Notes under the pieces: model-generated
The model's input: only the letters and a program-made list of their open reading frames with translations
What the model was told of the DNA's origin: nothing
The model's database searches: none
Assembly: GCF_014529535.1 (NCBI RefSeq)
Contig: NW_023503297.1
Location: 124,001-188,000, forward strand
DNA from: Bradysia coprophila
Taxonomy: Eukaryota; Arthropoda; Insecta; Diptera; Sciaridae
DNA length: 64,000 bases
Reading direction: 5' to 3'
Shown: piece after piece, positions 24,266 through 34,865 of the stretch
How the letters are laid out: each line of letters starts with the position of its first letter
Position numbering within the stretch: the stretch's first letter is position 1
Program-made: the position numbers and the translations under genes

Positions 24266-26993
24266 TTATTCGAATATTAACGACGCCGATGCATAACTAA
24301 CACTGGAATCCGAAAAGTCTCTGCATTTGCTGCTTTGATCGTATTTCAGAAACTTTAGACTCATTTTGTAATTACGAGCTTGAAGGGTACTTATGCTCTG
24401 AAATTGAATTTAGTTGAGTATTTGCTCCGAGTTAATACTGCTCATGTAAATTGTCACCTGTAATAATACTCCAATGGGATGGCGACCACAAATTGTGTTT
24501 CCACAATTTTTTAAATATTTCGTAAACTCTTTCGGATTCAACGATTCGATAATGTTCATTCCCTGCAATAAGATGATTTGAAATCAATTCACCTGTGCTC
24601 GTATTATGAATGGTAATTGTATTTACCTGCTTGTCCAAGACCTCAATGGACTTGTAGATGGGTCCACACGACTCATCATAATTGGTGTATCGAAAACGTT
24701 CACCCCAGTGACAGAAATCGGAAGAAATAACAAATAAATTCTGTGGATCAGCCAAGTATTTGGCTAGCTTCTCGCCATAAATTGCCTCCTTTTCCGGTGT
24801 CAGTCCACCAACCATTATTGGAACGATCGTGAATTGATCTTTAAAGCTGCAAAATGGATTCGCAACAATTTGAATCGTGCACCTCAAATATTCCGTTTCC
24901 GTTTACTCACTCTTCCATCACTTTGGCAACGTATGGAAGATGCATCTCTATGCTGTGTTCATCTTCGTCAGCGTCTTTCGGAATATACGTGAATCCAACT
25001 TCGGCTAATTCTCTGTTAATTTCAGCATCGACTTTGAGATCGTACAATGGCGTTTTCATCGTTGTAAAATTGGATAAGGCGCACGTCGAAATTCGTACGT
25101 GATGGCATGGCCCAAGAATAAAAACTCTTTTCCTTTTGACAAAGAGGAATTCGATTAGACATTGTCAAGTGTAGCTGGCACAAATACTTACACCACTGCT
25201 GGACTAACTTGTCTATAAGCGTAACCGCCATTCGCACCGCAGTATGAATACCCTGCATGCCTGAAAGAATGCGAAAAATGAAAATTACATTTTTATGAAA
25301 ATAACTGACTGTTTGGATGGACTTGGTTGAACATTAACTCTACGAGTACAGCAAACTGTTTTTCGCGAAATATCTTCAATGGCACAATCGTAGCTGCAGT
25401 ATTTTCTCATCAAATTGCGAAAGTGTCTCCACTGACAATCCATATACCGTATAAGTGCACTCAATAGAACCGATATATGCTCAGACTTGCCGATTACAAT
25501 TCAATTAATACACTTACGGTGCAATAATGGCTCGAGCTGGCCCAAAACTTAATTCGGCATCATTTAACCACTTATCCAATTGTCTATTTAATTCGGAACC
25601 TGAAATAAAAACCGAAAAAAAACGTCAACTCAACAACACACTGCTTCATTAGATCATCAACTTCAACATCATCATAGCAACACCATTTATTTACATAACT
25701 GAAAATCAATACCAGTCTACAGCAAGTGTGGCTGATGTTTGCTTAAATATACTAAAACGTAAGTGAATTTAAATATTCAAAAAGCAATGAACGAAAGAGA
25801 TCTTGAAACCGAAATAAATTCACTGATACACCATCTGAACGGTGCAACATTCGAGAGAACAAAGCCCACCGATCCAGGTACCGCAGAGTTGTATCCCATA
25901 GAAAAACAAATAACCAAACTCAAGAAGGAACTTTGCGATACTCAGAGCATGTTTATGAATGCAAAAAATTTGCTGTCCGATATTTCGTTTGAGAATGTTA
26001 CCAAAAATTTTGTAAATGAAATCAGTTCGATTGGCGAAAAGTGTCAGCTCATGCTGAACGACCAGTGCGAAGAGGACAATTTCTTTGAAAATCTTTGCAA
26101 GGCTATTCATCACTGCCACGACATACCGGAATTGCACATTATGACAACGGCCGTCAAGGAATTGAAAAGTGGGATCTCGAAAATGGAAAACAATCATCTT
26201 CTCCTGGCTGATTTGTACGAAGACGTTTGGAAGAGTGTGGCCTGTTCGGATGCAGATAATGACTTGTTGGTGGCACGGAACTTAGAGCAAGTCACTCCGG
26301 AGAAGTCACTGGTCGACAATTGAGATTCATGCACAGTCAATTTGTGAATAAATAGAAATTGGCTCAATTTTATGGTTTTTTTTAGTTGTTATGTGACTGT
26401 AAGTACAATCCACACAAAAGACGAACCGAACAAGATTATCCCTAGAAAGTGGTAATTCCTGTGCCGTGTAATCCTAATTACCAGGAAGAGCCAGAAATCG
26501 GATATGTGAATATTTTTACTCCTGAGCTCGTACACGATTTTTAGTTATCCAGTCGATGTTAAGATCCAAGAAGTGCAAGCAGAAATTGCTGACTTTTATT
26601 TATATTCCCAGATTCGTTCTGACTCTTTTGAATTTTTTCAGGAGCCATTTACATACAGTTTCTTTAAGATCTCACAACTATGAGTAACAAAGAAAAGGTG
26701 ATCAACAAAAATAAATAATTTGGTTCATTCCGTAAATTATTATTTAAAAAATGATTTATCGCTTCACTCATTACCTGGCTCATTACTCAAAATTGGTAAA
26801 TTTTTTTTATCAAAAATCCATCCTAATCTTGCATTTTTCGATATGAGTGTTAAGCCCATATGAATTATTGTTTACTTAATGAGAGACCCTCATCATCGTT
26901 CAATTTAACATGCATATTATATTATACACATAAACACATACCAGAATCGGTGTACCAACTTCCAGAGTGAGTTGCACGCCGATAAGAAGACAT
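24266..26993 (-). CDS. MEMO1: MEMO1 family protein
   Basis: Conserved cytosolic protein of the MEMO/dioxygenase-like fold, linked in mammals to receptor-tyrosine-kinase-driven migration and to copper/redox control. Minus-strand exons: 26942-26993, 25518-25599, 25192-25260, 24911-25132, 24627-24846, 24458-24562, 24266-24397. All seven junctions are GT-AG and in phase, giving 293 aa against 297 in human MEMO1. Landmarks in order: [11 protein letters not shown] (first exon), ARAIIAP then [59 protein letters not shown], and a C-terminal [14 protein letters not shown]. The putative metal-site His of HAGY, His of GPCHH and C-terminal Cys are kept. The GPSHH serine is Cys here. Intron 1 (25600-26941) contains an unrelated gene on the opposite strand. 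The start codon is fixed by the conserved first exon. Confidence 0.96.
25787..26323 (+). CDS. Unrecognised coiled-coil-like protein nested in MEMO1 intron 1
   Basis: Intronless frame of 178 aa starting at ATG 25787 (the frame is open back to 25763 but without an earlier ATG). It is rich in Glu, Lys, Asn and Leu with probable helices (e.g. [16 protein letters not shown] and [20 protein letters not shown]). No signal peptide, membrane segment or known domain was recognised. An AATAAA signal lies 24 bp after the stop (26347-26352), which supports a real transcription unit. It lies wholly within MEMO1 intron 1 on the other strand. A diverged partial copy at 28483-28648 shows that the sequence has been duplicated. 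No function is assigned; it could be a retroposed gene copy or a fast-evolving kinetochore- or cytoskeleton-type coiled coil. Confidence 0.65.
   Translation: MNERDLETEINSLIHHLNGATFERTKPTDPGTAELYPIEKQITKLKKELCDTQSMFMNAKNLLSDISFENVTKNFVNEISSIGEKCQLMLNDQCEEDNFFENLCKAIHHCHDIPELHIMTTAVKELKSGISKMENNHLLLADLYEDVWKSVACSDADNDLLVARNLEQVTPEKSLVDN
26347..26352 (+). terminator. Polyadenylation signal of nested gene
   Basis: AATAAA, 24 bp after the stop codon of the 178-aa nested gene. Confidence 0.55.
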
Positions 26994-27414
26994 TCTCTTA
27001 GTATTCGTACAGTTAAATGTATTTTTAATTATTTTTTTATAGAATAAAAAAAATGTTGCACGGTACAATCAAACAAAGAACCGACCAATGCAGCAGTATG
27101 ATGCTAACAAACTAAAAAAGGACTGAGTGTATAAATGTCAGAAACGTCGGATTTTATTCAGGGCTGTCAATTACGTATTTCGTAAAATTTGTCGACATTT
27201 TTTTTTTAAATGACAGACTGAGTAGAAAAATCGGATGGGAGTTCGTATTATATAGGAGGAGAAAATGTCTTCTTAGAAATAGCTGGTCATCTATTGCCGA
27301 CATCGATGACCAAATCAGTGATGAATTCTGGCTGGTGTTGTTCTCGTCTTATCAGTATTAGCTGAAACATATTCAAGTACATATAACTTACTACCAACTT
27401 TACATACAGTCGGA

Positions 27415-27906
27415 GACTTTCAAATAAGTAATGCATTTTGTTTCAGCTGATCAACTCATACAAATCAATCTGATAAATCAATGAACTAAAGGCATGAGTG
27501 ACGCCAACGCACTTCAAGCAAAAGTGATCACAGTTGACAGCAGCCAAATAGAGTACTATTTTGTATGAAATTGTTTTTTTTACAGTGTTTCACAAGTGTG
27601 ACACACTGTCAAGTTTTCGTAACCTATTTAGAGTACAGCTCATGCTGCGTTGGTGTTATCAAAATAGGGTAATGAAACTTGATAGTGTGTAACACAACCC
27701 TAGGACACTGCAAAAACTAATTTCGAAATAGCACTCTATTGGGCAGCTACTTTTGCTTGAAGTGATTTGACTTAATGCCTAATTATACGGGTGAACGCTC
27801 GCGAGGTAATTTATTAAGACGTAAAACGATATTTGCTTGTATGAGTGGATCAGCTGAGAAACAGCTGAACCGAAACCCGCCACTTATTTCAAAGTCACCG
27901 ACTGTA
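27415..27906. mobile_element. MITE of family ACAGTCGGCGAC, interrupted by a second MITE
   Basis: Ends tacagtcggagacttt and aaagtcaccgactgta, with inner arms cagctgatc and gatcagctgagaaacagctg. It is related to 4859-5025 and to 63664-63856. It is longer than those copies because another element (27510-27764) lies inside it. Confidence 0.75.
27510..27764. mobile_element. MITE with cacttcaagcaaaagt ends, nested
   Basis: Begins cacttcaagcaaaagtgatca and ends acttttgcttgaagtg. It shares actctatttagagtac-type internal text with the 129-bp element at 11793-11921 and is inserted within the 27415-27906 element. Confidence 0.65.
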
Positions 27907-27999
27907 GATTTACAAAAATGGGAAAAAACACGTAATTTGTCAATGACTGTTGAGAGTAACATACATAGGAATGAAAAGGCTTGTTTTCGTGTAATATAA

Positions 28000-28168
28000 G
28001 GGGCCATTCACAAATTACGCACGCATCAAATTCGAAATTTCAGACCCCCCCCCTCCCCCCTTGCACTCAAAAATGTATGGAGAAAATTTCAAAAATGTAT
28101 GAAGCGTACGCTTTTGTCAAACCCCCCCTCCCCCCTTAAGAGCGTGCGTAATTTGTGAATGGCCCCTA
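28000..28168. mobile_element. MITE with ggggccattcacaaattacg ends
   Basis: The left arm ggggccattcacaaattacg(cacgc) is matched by its complement at the right, ending atggcccc ta. The inner arms are C-rich runs (accccccc ctcccccc). Terminal repeats reading 'ggggccat..caaa.tacg' are common in insect MITEs. Confidence 0.8.
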
Positions 28169-28337
28169 AGGCTACGGCCAATAAAAACGTATTTGCTAAT
28201 GTCCGTGTTAAACACAAAGTAATTGAAATTATTGAAAGTACTCGAGTTTTCTTAAATGCCAAAATATTGAAATGGAAGCGTTCTTTATATTCAATTTGAG
28301 GGAGGTGTGCAGGTGTACACTTCATTCTGGCTGCTAG

Positions 28338-28445
28338 GACTTTCGCGCCGCGTCATTCACAAAAATTGACAGAATGACACATTTTGTATAAGGAAGATGT
28401 CACTTTGTGGGTTATTGTGAATGACACGGCGTGAAATTCCTCAAC
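28338..28445. repeat. Short palindromic element (cgccgcgtcattcacaa)
   Basis: The left arm ttcgcgccgcgtcattcacaa pairs with ttgtgaatgacacggcgtgaa at the right. The ~60-bp interior contains gacagaatgacacatttt. Probably a small MITE. Confidence 0.55.
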
Positions 28446-28482
28446 ACCTTCATTCTGTGAAGTCATTCACTAATTAGTGTTA

Positions 28483-28648
28483 AAACCGAAATTGATTTGC
28501 TGAAACACAATCTTAACGGTACAAACATACAACATTTGAGCGAACAATTAGTAACCGATCCAAGAACCACGGGGTATCCCAGTTGTATCCCAGTATCCCA
28601 TAGAAAAGCAAATAATCAAACTCTTTGCGATTCTCATAGCACGTTTAT
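28483..28648 (+). pseudogene. Partial decayed copy of the nested 178-aa gene
   Basis: Aligns with about 25807-25955 of the nested gene: aaccgaaattgatttgctga-like start, a shared accgatcca(g/a) segment, and cccatagaaaa(g/a)caaataa followed by tttgcgat(a/t)ctca. It has insertions, a repeated 'tatccca' and lost frame, so it cannot encode the protein. Confidence 0.7.
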
Positions 28649-28890
28649 TCGAGGGACCCCAAGATAAGCTTTTACTTGTGTTCCATTCGATACATGAGTA
28701 GTTCTTTGCATAAGAGTATCAATTACCTTTACATTTCTACCAATCCACACCTTCCACACGTGACGAGTGAGGGTAACGAATTCCACAACATATGGAACGA
28801 TGTGGACAAACAAAACTGTGGACGATTGCAATGCAAAACACTGCTTGTACGCTTGATAACGTTGGCAACACATTGTCAGATGTATACTTT

Positions 28891-29832
28891 GAGGGATTCT
28901 TTTCAAAATCCACCTATCAAAATCGGACCCATTTCTTCTGGGATGTATATATACATGGTTTGAAAGGTCTTTGCCAGTAGACTTCAAAACAGGCCTCACA
29001 TAGTCTCGAGCCTCTCCTGGTTGCTGGTGGAAGACGTCCGAATTTGGAAAAATAGAGTTTTTTATCCGAATTTTTTGGCCGTTATGAATGATCGTTCCGG
29101 GTGAGAGTGGACTCGTTGGAAAACAGAGCTTAAGTACTTTCGGATCATGTCTAGTTTGATTAGATTCAATTATATTTGTTTGCAAAAATTTGCAAGAAAT
29201 TTTTTTCAAAATCTGTTTAAACTTTAGACAGGTCTGGGCTGGTACTGATGACGCTTAATGTGAACCTAACATGCTAGTCGTAACACGCATTGTCTAAGCT
29301 TTCCATTGATTTCTCATTTGCAGTGCTGGGGATTGCTGGCGAGTTTTACGAGTAGCGGTTGTACTAACAAAATATTCTGTTATTTCGGCAATCACCAGCA
29401 CTACAAATGAGGTATCAACGGAAAGCTTAGACAATGTATGTTACGACTAGCATGTTAGGTTCACATTAAGCGTCATCAGTACCAGCCCAGATCTGTCTAA
29501 AGTTCACACAGATTTTGACAATTTTTCTTGCAAATTTTTGCAAACATATATCAATAAATCTAATCAAACTAGGCATGACCCGAAAGTACTTAAGCTCAGC
29601 TTTCCAAAGACCCCTCTCTCACCCGGAACAATCATTTATAACGGCCAAAAAATTCGGATAAAATACACTATTTTTCCAAGTTCGGACATCTTCCACCAGC
29701 AACCAGGAGAGGCTCGAGACTATGTGAGGCCTGTTTTGAAGTCTACTGGCAAAGACCTTTCAAACCATGTATATATCCATCCCAGACGAAATGGGTCCGA
29801 TTTTGATAGGTGGATTTTCAAAAGAATCCCTC
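28891..29832. repeat. ~940-bp inverted repeat with an open frame kept in both arms
   Basis: Arm 28891-29338 is the reverse complement of 29386-29832 with a ~47-bp spacer; arm identity is high (about three differences in a 75-base stretch checked). The left arm read on the minus strand and the right arm on the plus strand encode the same segment with no stop: it includes SNQTRHDPKVLKL, PLSPGTII.NGQKIRIK, HQQPGEARDYVRPVLKSTG and KDLSNHVYIHPRRNGSDFDR. The minus frame continues out of the arm to 28634; the plus frame stops at 29846. The protein segment was not recognised. It may be a fold-back transposon, a captured gene fragment or a hairpin-RNA source. Confidence 0.8.
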
Positions 29833-30350
29833 TTTACATCCTGTAAAGTCCTTCAAACCGCTGGGACTACAAATTCGTTATTCAAAAGAATATATTAGTA
29901 CTTTAGGACTTTAAATTTCATTTTTGAACACATTGACACCGACTTATAGCGGACAATGATGAGACCTAAAATGAGGAGCAGAATTTAAAGTGTTGTTACG
30001 TTAAATTGACCGCTAAATGGGTGTGTTTAATCAATAGTGGCACAGATGCCAGCACCAACTCTGACAGTTGATACCACTAAAATATCGCCATTCAATTCAT
30101 TTCATTTCATTCCATCAAGAAGAAAATTGTGCATACACTAAAAGAACGTATTCGACGTAGTCGTATTTGCCTTCTGTATTCGAGTAAATAGCAGACAATA
30201 GCTGACGATTGAAGAGAATCCAGATTTTTAGAGTAAGACTGACCGTTTGCCACAGATATATTTGTTTGACTTTTTGTCAACCAGAAAAAGTAATGATCGC
30301 TGAAATATATTTTCTCGATAGACACACCACACTTTCATTTCGTTTAAAGA

Positions 30351-31575
30351 ATGGATCGTGCTGTCGACGATGTCGTGCCATCAATTTCAATTGTAGAAAA
30401 TACAGCTACAACTGATATTGTCAAGGACCTGAAGCCATTATCACCTCTAAAATCAAACAACACAAAACAGTTAGTACAGTTAGTACATCAAAAGGAACCA
30501 ACATCGTCGAATTCATCACAATCTTCGCCTATTGTCGTAAAAACAACAATTGATCCAAATGTTTGGGTTATGGCACCAGAATTTGTACCTAGACAATATC
30601 AAACACATAATGACGATCATGATGACGACGATGTTCAAGTAACAATAAACCAATCGTTAATAAAATCGTATGCACAAGTTGTCGGTTGCAGCAATTTGGG
30701 TATAATAAAAACAGCTGACAGTGATGTTGCTGCTTCGTCGGTGATGAGCACATTATGTCCGTATTTAAAACCAGGTGAATCAAAGTGCCGTTACGGAGAT
30801 CGATGTGACTATGAACATGGTGATTTATGTGATTTATGTGGATGCTATTGCTTGGATCCGACAGACAAACAACAGCGTAAAAAGCACCGTACAGAATGTA
30901 TTCAACAACACGAAAACGATATGGAACTGGCATTTGCAGTGGCACGATCGCGCGATAAATCTTGTGGTATATGTTTCGAGGTGATTATGGAAAAGGCGCG
31001 CGAACAACGGTTCGGCATTTTGCCCAATTGCAATCACATTTTCTGCTTGGAATGCATTCGAAAGTGGCGCCAGGAAAAACAATTTGAAACGAAAATAATT
31101 CGAGCCTGTCCAGAATGTCGCACAACTTCCGATTTTGTGTGCCCCAGTGCGTATTGGGTGGATACAAAAGACGATAAGGATAAACTGCTGTCGGACTACA
31201 AAAAAGCGTTGGAAGCGAAACAATGCAAATATTTCAAACAGGGCGATGGAACGTGTCCGTTTGGTAATAAATGTTTTTATAAGCACGCATTGAAAGACGG
31301 CAAACGGGTCGATGTTGGTCTGGTAAGTCTAAAAGAAATTAAATTTCGAATTGAGAAGAATAAAACGAAAAAAAAAATTATTTCAGCCGCCACCAAATAA
31401 TCGTCGAAATCGTTTAGGCGATGACCAAATATTGTTGTGGGATTTCATGCATGAGCGGGATCAATGGTTTGATGATTTAGCCAGTTTTATTGCAGAAGCC
31501 GAAAGTGAAGAATCAGAATATTCCGAACTCGATCTGTTTGATATTGACACGGTAAACTTAGCACTGTTTTCGTAA
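30351..31575 (+). CDS. Mkrn1: Makorin RING-type E3 ubiquitin ligase
   Basis: RNA-binding E3 ubiquitin ligase. Exons 30351-31322 and 31387-31575 (64-bp GT-AG intron, phase 0) give 386 aa. Domain order: an acidic, serine-rich N-terminus; a C3H finger (LCPYLKPGESKCRYGDRCDY..H, ~residues 136-158); the makorin-type Cys/His block (CDLCGCYCLDP, then H..C..H); a RING (CGICFEVIMEKA ... CNHIFCLECIRKW ... CPECR); a C-terminal C3H (CKYFKQGDGTCPFGNKCFYKH); and an acidic tail. The N-terminal C3H finger found in many makorins is absent from this model. The start codon follows a possible splice acceptor (tttaaag), so an upstream exon could supply it, although none was recognised in 29850-30350. Reading through the donor would give a different Lys-rich tail. 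Confidence 0.93.
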
Positions 31576-32495
31576 AATTATTTCGTTTGTTTGCAAAGAA
31601 AAGAAAAAAACCATTTTTCTCGATCTATTTCGAATTTCGTCTCCTATTTTTCTTTCCTATTTTTTTTTCTGTGTAAGGCGAATCAATTGATTCCATGAAA
31701 TTTGCTAAATTTTCTCCGTTATAATGTCAAACTTACTGAATTCAAAATTTAAAAATTATTTTTCTGTTCGTAACAAATGATGAAAATTCGTAAATTTTTC
31801 GCTGTTGATTGTGTCCATAGTGCCCCCACCCTATTATTATTGTATTAACTAAAAAAAGAACAACACAAAAATGCATTTATTATTCTCGAAAACAACAAAC
31901 AAAAACAAACAGTTGCGTAAAAACATAATTAGTCTAATTAGTTAATTTGTTAAGTGTAATAGAAAATTTTCGTTCACAATCTCTGAAAAAACAACAAAAA
32001 ATGAATAAGATGATGAAGCGTAACCACATATATATTTACTATTAAAATATTCAATGAAATTGAATTGTTAATCAAAACCTCTCAAATTATTAAAAAAAAG
32101 AAGAAATTTGTTTTTTCCCAATTAGATGAAATCGTATTTAAACAAACAAAACAAAAAAAATGAAGAAAAAAAAATCAAATATTGTTCATATAAATGTAGG
32201 TTGAGATTGCAGCTATAAATTAAGTGATTGATTTCATTTGACAATAGTTCACAAATGTAATAATATAATATTCTTAAAAATAAAAATATTATCAAAAACG
32301 TGATAACTAACTAACAACAAAAACAAATCTCGTTTTTTTTTGCACCTTTCCGCCCGATACAAGGCCGGCTAACACACCTCTAGAGTTAAAAATCCAAAAC
32401 CTAATATCTCCTGACAAGATAATAAAATTAGGCCGAAAAATCAATCAGCGGCCAGGACTTTAAAAAAATGTATAAAAATGACAGGACGAAATATA
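31576..32495. other. Makorin downstream region
   Basis: Extremely AT-rich, probably makorin 3' untranslated sequence followed by intergenic DNA. No gene recognised. The last five bases (atata, 32491-32495) are the left target duplication of the copia-like element. Confidence 0.5.
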
Positions 32496-33829
32496 TGTTG
32501 GTTTAGCAGATTTCCAGGAGCTTTCAATAAATCAACAGAGATACAAAATAAAATAAAACTTTAATCAAAAACGTCCTTTCACACTGAATATTACAAATAG
32601 ACTGACAAAATACTTTTCTTCACGGCAAACTAAACTAATTCACTGACTCCTAGATTATTCTGATTACTCATAAATCAACACTCCTCCTTAATGAGAATAA
32701 TCTAGAACTCCTCCTTAATCCAAATAGGTCAATTTTAAATAATTATTCCAAATCTCACTTCCCGATCTAACTTCCAGATCATACTTCGTATTCCGTGTCC
32801 AAATTCCACGCTGCAATTCCAAATCCATTCTAATTCCGGATTCGTTCAATTCCAATCGTGTGTTTGTTCGTTCCGATTCTTCCACAGTTCCGATCGCTTT
32901 CCACGCTTGTTCTTTATAACCATTGATTCAAAATTCTGATCGTCCACATCTCATTCGACTGTAACCAAGTCCATCAGCCATGATCGCTTCTGTTCCCACG
33001 ATCAATTCTCTGCCATGATTCATTTCCAGATACCAGATTCCACGATAAATACACATTCCATTAACGCTTCTGGATCCCATGATCAATTCGATTCTGCCAT
33101 GACTAATTCAAACTCCATAGTCAATTCAAGTCCAAATTCAAATTCTTGTGGTCCATTCCTTCTACCACTTCAGATTTCCTTATTCATCACGGTTATCAGC
33201 TGGACTATAGCGTAGGCTACTCCCAACACCACTGACACCGGAAACTCGAGTCCATTATCGCTGCCATATTCGTACCAAATTCCCACATTACATTAAAATC
33301 GTTCAGATAAATTCAAATCCATTATCGTAGCCATTTTCGTCACCATATTTTCTTTTCTTCAGAATTTCACCAAAATTATTCTTTTCCAAAATTTAATTTC
33401 GACCGTTCCTTCTTCCGTGACCTGGGCCCATAACCTGTTGGTTTAGCAGATTTCCAGGAGCTTTCAATAAATCAACAGAGATACAAAATAAAATAAAACT
33501 TTAATCAAAAACGTCCTTTCACACTGAATATTACAAATAGACTGACAAAATACTTTTATCTGTCTAGAACGATAATCTCGAGCTTATCCCTCTAGGGAGT
33601 TTTTGTTTATCTCGATATATCTGTTCTCGACAGATAAAATATGATATGCACCTATTGTCAGACTGTTATTTTGACGTGTAGGCATTATGGCCCACGCCTT
33701 CGGCTAGGGCAATAATGTCCTGCACGTCAAAATATCAATCTTGGCAATAGGTGCATAATATATATTCTTCACGGCAAACTAAACTAATTCACTGACTCCT
33801 AGATTATTCTGATTACTCATAAATCAACA
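32496..33829 (-). mobile_element. Internally deleted copia-type LTR retrotransposon (TRIM-like)
   Basis: Two LTRs of 185 bp (32496-32680 and 33436-33829, the latter carrying a 209-bp insertion) begin tgttg and end caaca and match base for base outside the insertion. A 5-bp target duplication ATATA flanks the element (32491-32495, 33830-33834). Reading on the minus strand, the base after the 5' LTR starts ggttatgggcccagg (33421-33435), the same primer-binding site as Drosophila copia. A purine-rich taaggaggag (32681-32690) sits just before the 3' LTR as polypurine tract. The ~755-bp interior has no gag or pol. The termini needed in cis are intact and the proteins are absent, so movement would depend on a relative. 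Confidence 0.9.
33558..33766. mobile_element. 209-bp insertion inside the copia-like 5' LTR
   Basis: Its limits come from comparison with the intact LTR at 32496-32680. It forms two hairpins: atctgtctagaac ... gttctcgacagat (33558-33629), and cctattg.cagac ... caataggtg with inner ttttgacgtg / cacgtcaaaa (about 33651-33753). No coding. Only TT looks duplicated at the junction. Confidence 0.8.
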
Positions 33830-34569
33830 ATATAGTCCACCGGGAAAGCATCGTCTTTTATTCCATTGCCGTGAATATGTCAACATTAAATGCTGTTTTT
33901 CAGGGTATTATACCGAACATTAATTCTGTCATAGTGTGCGGTATGCATGAAGTCATTATTATTATTATTACACTCGAGTTATTGATGCTGGTCAAATTCG
34001 CCGGCATTCTACAGCAAACTATAACTGTTCACGGTGTCCATCGATCGATCATAAACCTAAGAAAAACTCATAAACAATGTACCTATCTCTATTCAGAATT
34101 ATTAAAATTCAAATCAGAAAATTTGTTTTGTCGAAAATTCTTATCCGAAATATTTCCGACAAAGATTGAGCACTTTTTCTTATTAGTTTAGCATAACAGT
34201 AATACTGTTACAGTATACACACATTTAGGGAGGAAGAAGAAGTGAAGGGTCACTCAGTCTCTCTGAGCACTACCTGGTTACGAGACTTCACAAAAATTCA
34301 AGGCAAGAGTCTATCGTCTATTCTACGCATAAAAGTAGTCAATATCAGTAGATTTGAACATAGAATGATACAGCGAAGGCATCAGAACACATCGTGGGTG
34401 TAAAATTTATTCCTATCGAACCGTGTCATTTTCATCCCAATGGATTCATTCGGAAAATATTTTAAATAACGTGGTAAAAAGAGTAATAATCTGTAATTTC
34501 ATGGGCACAATTGTCACTCACCTTGCAAAGTAAACGGTGGGGGTTGTCAGTGCACAGTTTCAATTTCCA

Positions 34570-34865
34570 CTGAATCTTTGGTGAATCACTGAAGAATCTT
34601 CGGTGAATCTGGATGAATCTTCGGTGAATTACCGATGAATCTTTGGTGAATCAACGATGAATCCCCTATGATTTGCCGATGCAACCTCGGTGAATCTCGA
34701 TGATTCTTCGGTGAATTGGCGATGAATCTTCGGTGAATTGGCGATGAATCTTTGGTGAATCACCGATGAATCTCCTATGATTTGCCGATGCAACCTCGGT
34801 GAATCTCGATGATTCTTCAGTGAATCGCCGAAGCATCTTCGGTGAATCTCGATGATTCTTCGGAG
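34570..34865. repeat. Minisatellite (cgatgaatcttcggtgaatt)
   Basis: Short ~22-bp units with core gatgaatct(t/c)(t/c)ggtgaat are grouped into a larger unit of about 109 bp; cctatgatttgccgatgcaa recurs at about 34665 and 34774. The minus strand reads as repeated FTE/IHRRF peptides, a by-product of the repeat. Confidence 0.85.

Larger units (their letters stand above)
26994..30350. other. MEMO1 to makorin intergenic region
   Basis: Dominated by inverted-repeat elements: a nested pair of MITEs (27415-27906 with 27510-27764 inside), a MITE at 28000-28168, a short palindrome at 28338-28445, a pseudogene fragment at 28483-28648 and a ~940-bp hairpin at 28891-29832. The last ~500 bp before the makorin start show no recognisable gene and probably include its promoter. 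Confidence 0.6.

Noticed and set aside
24432-24458. LHEQY* tail as the true C-terminus of MEMO1
   Set aside because: It comes from reading through the donor at 24457. A further exon (24266-24397) matches the conserved C-terminus and gives the usual length.
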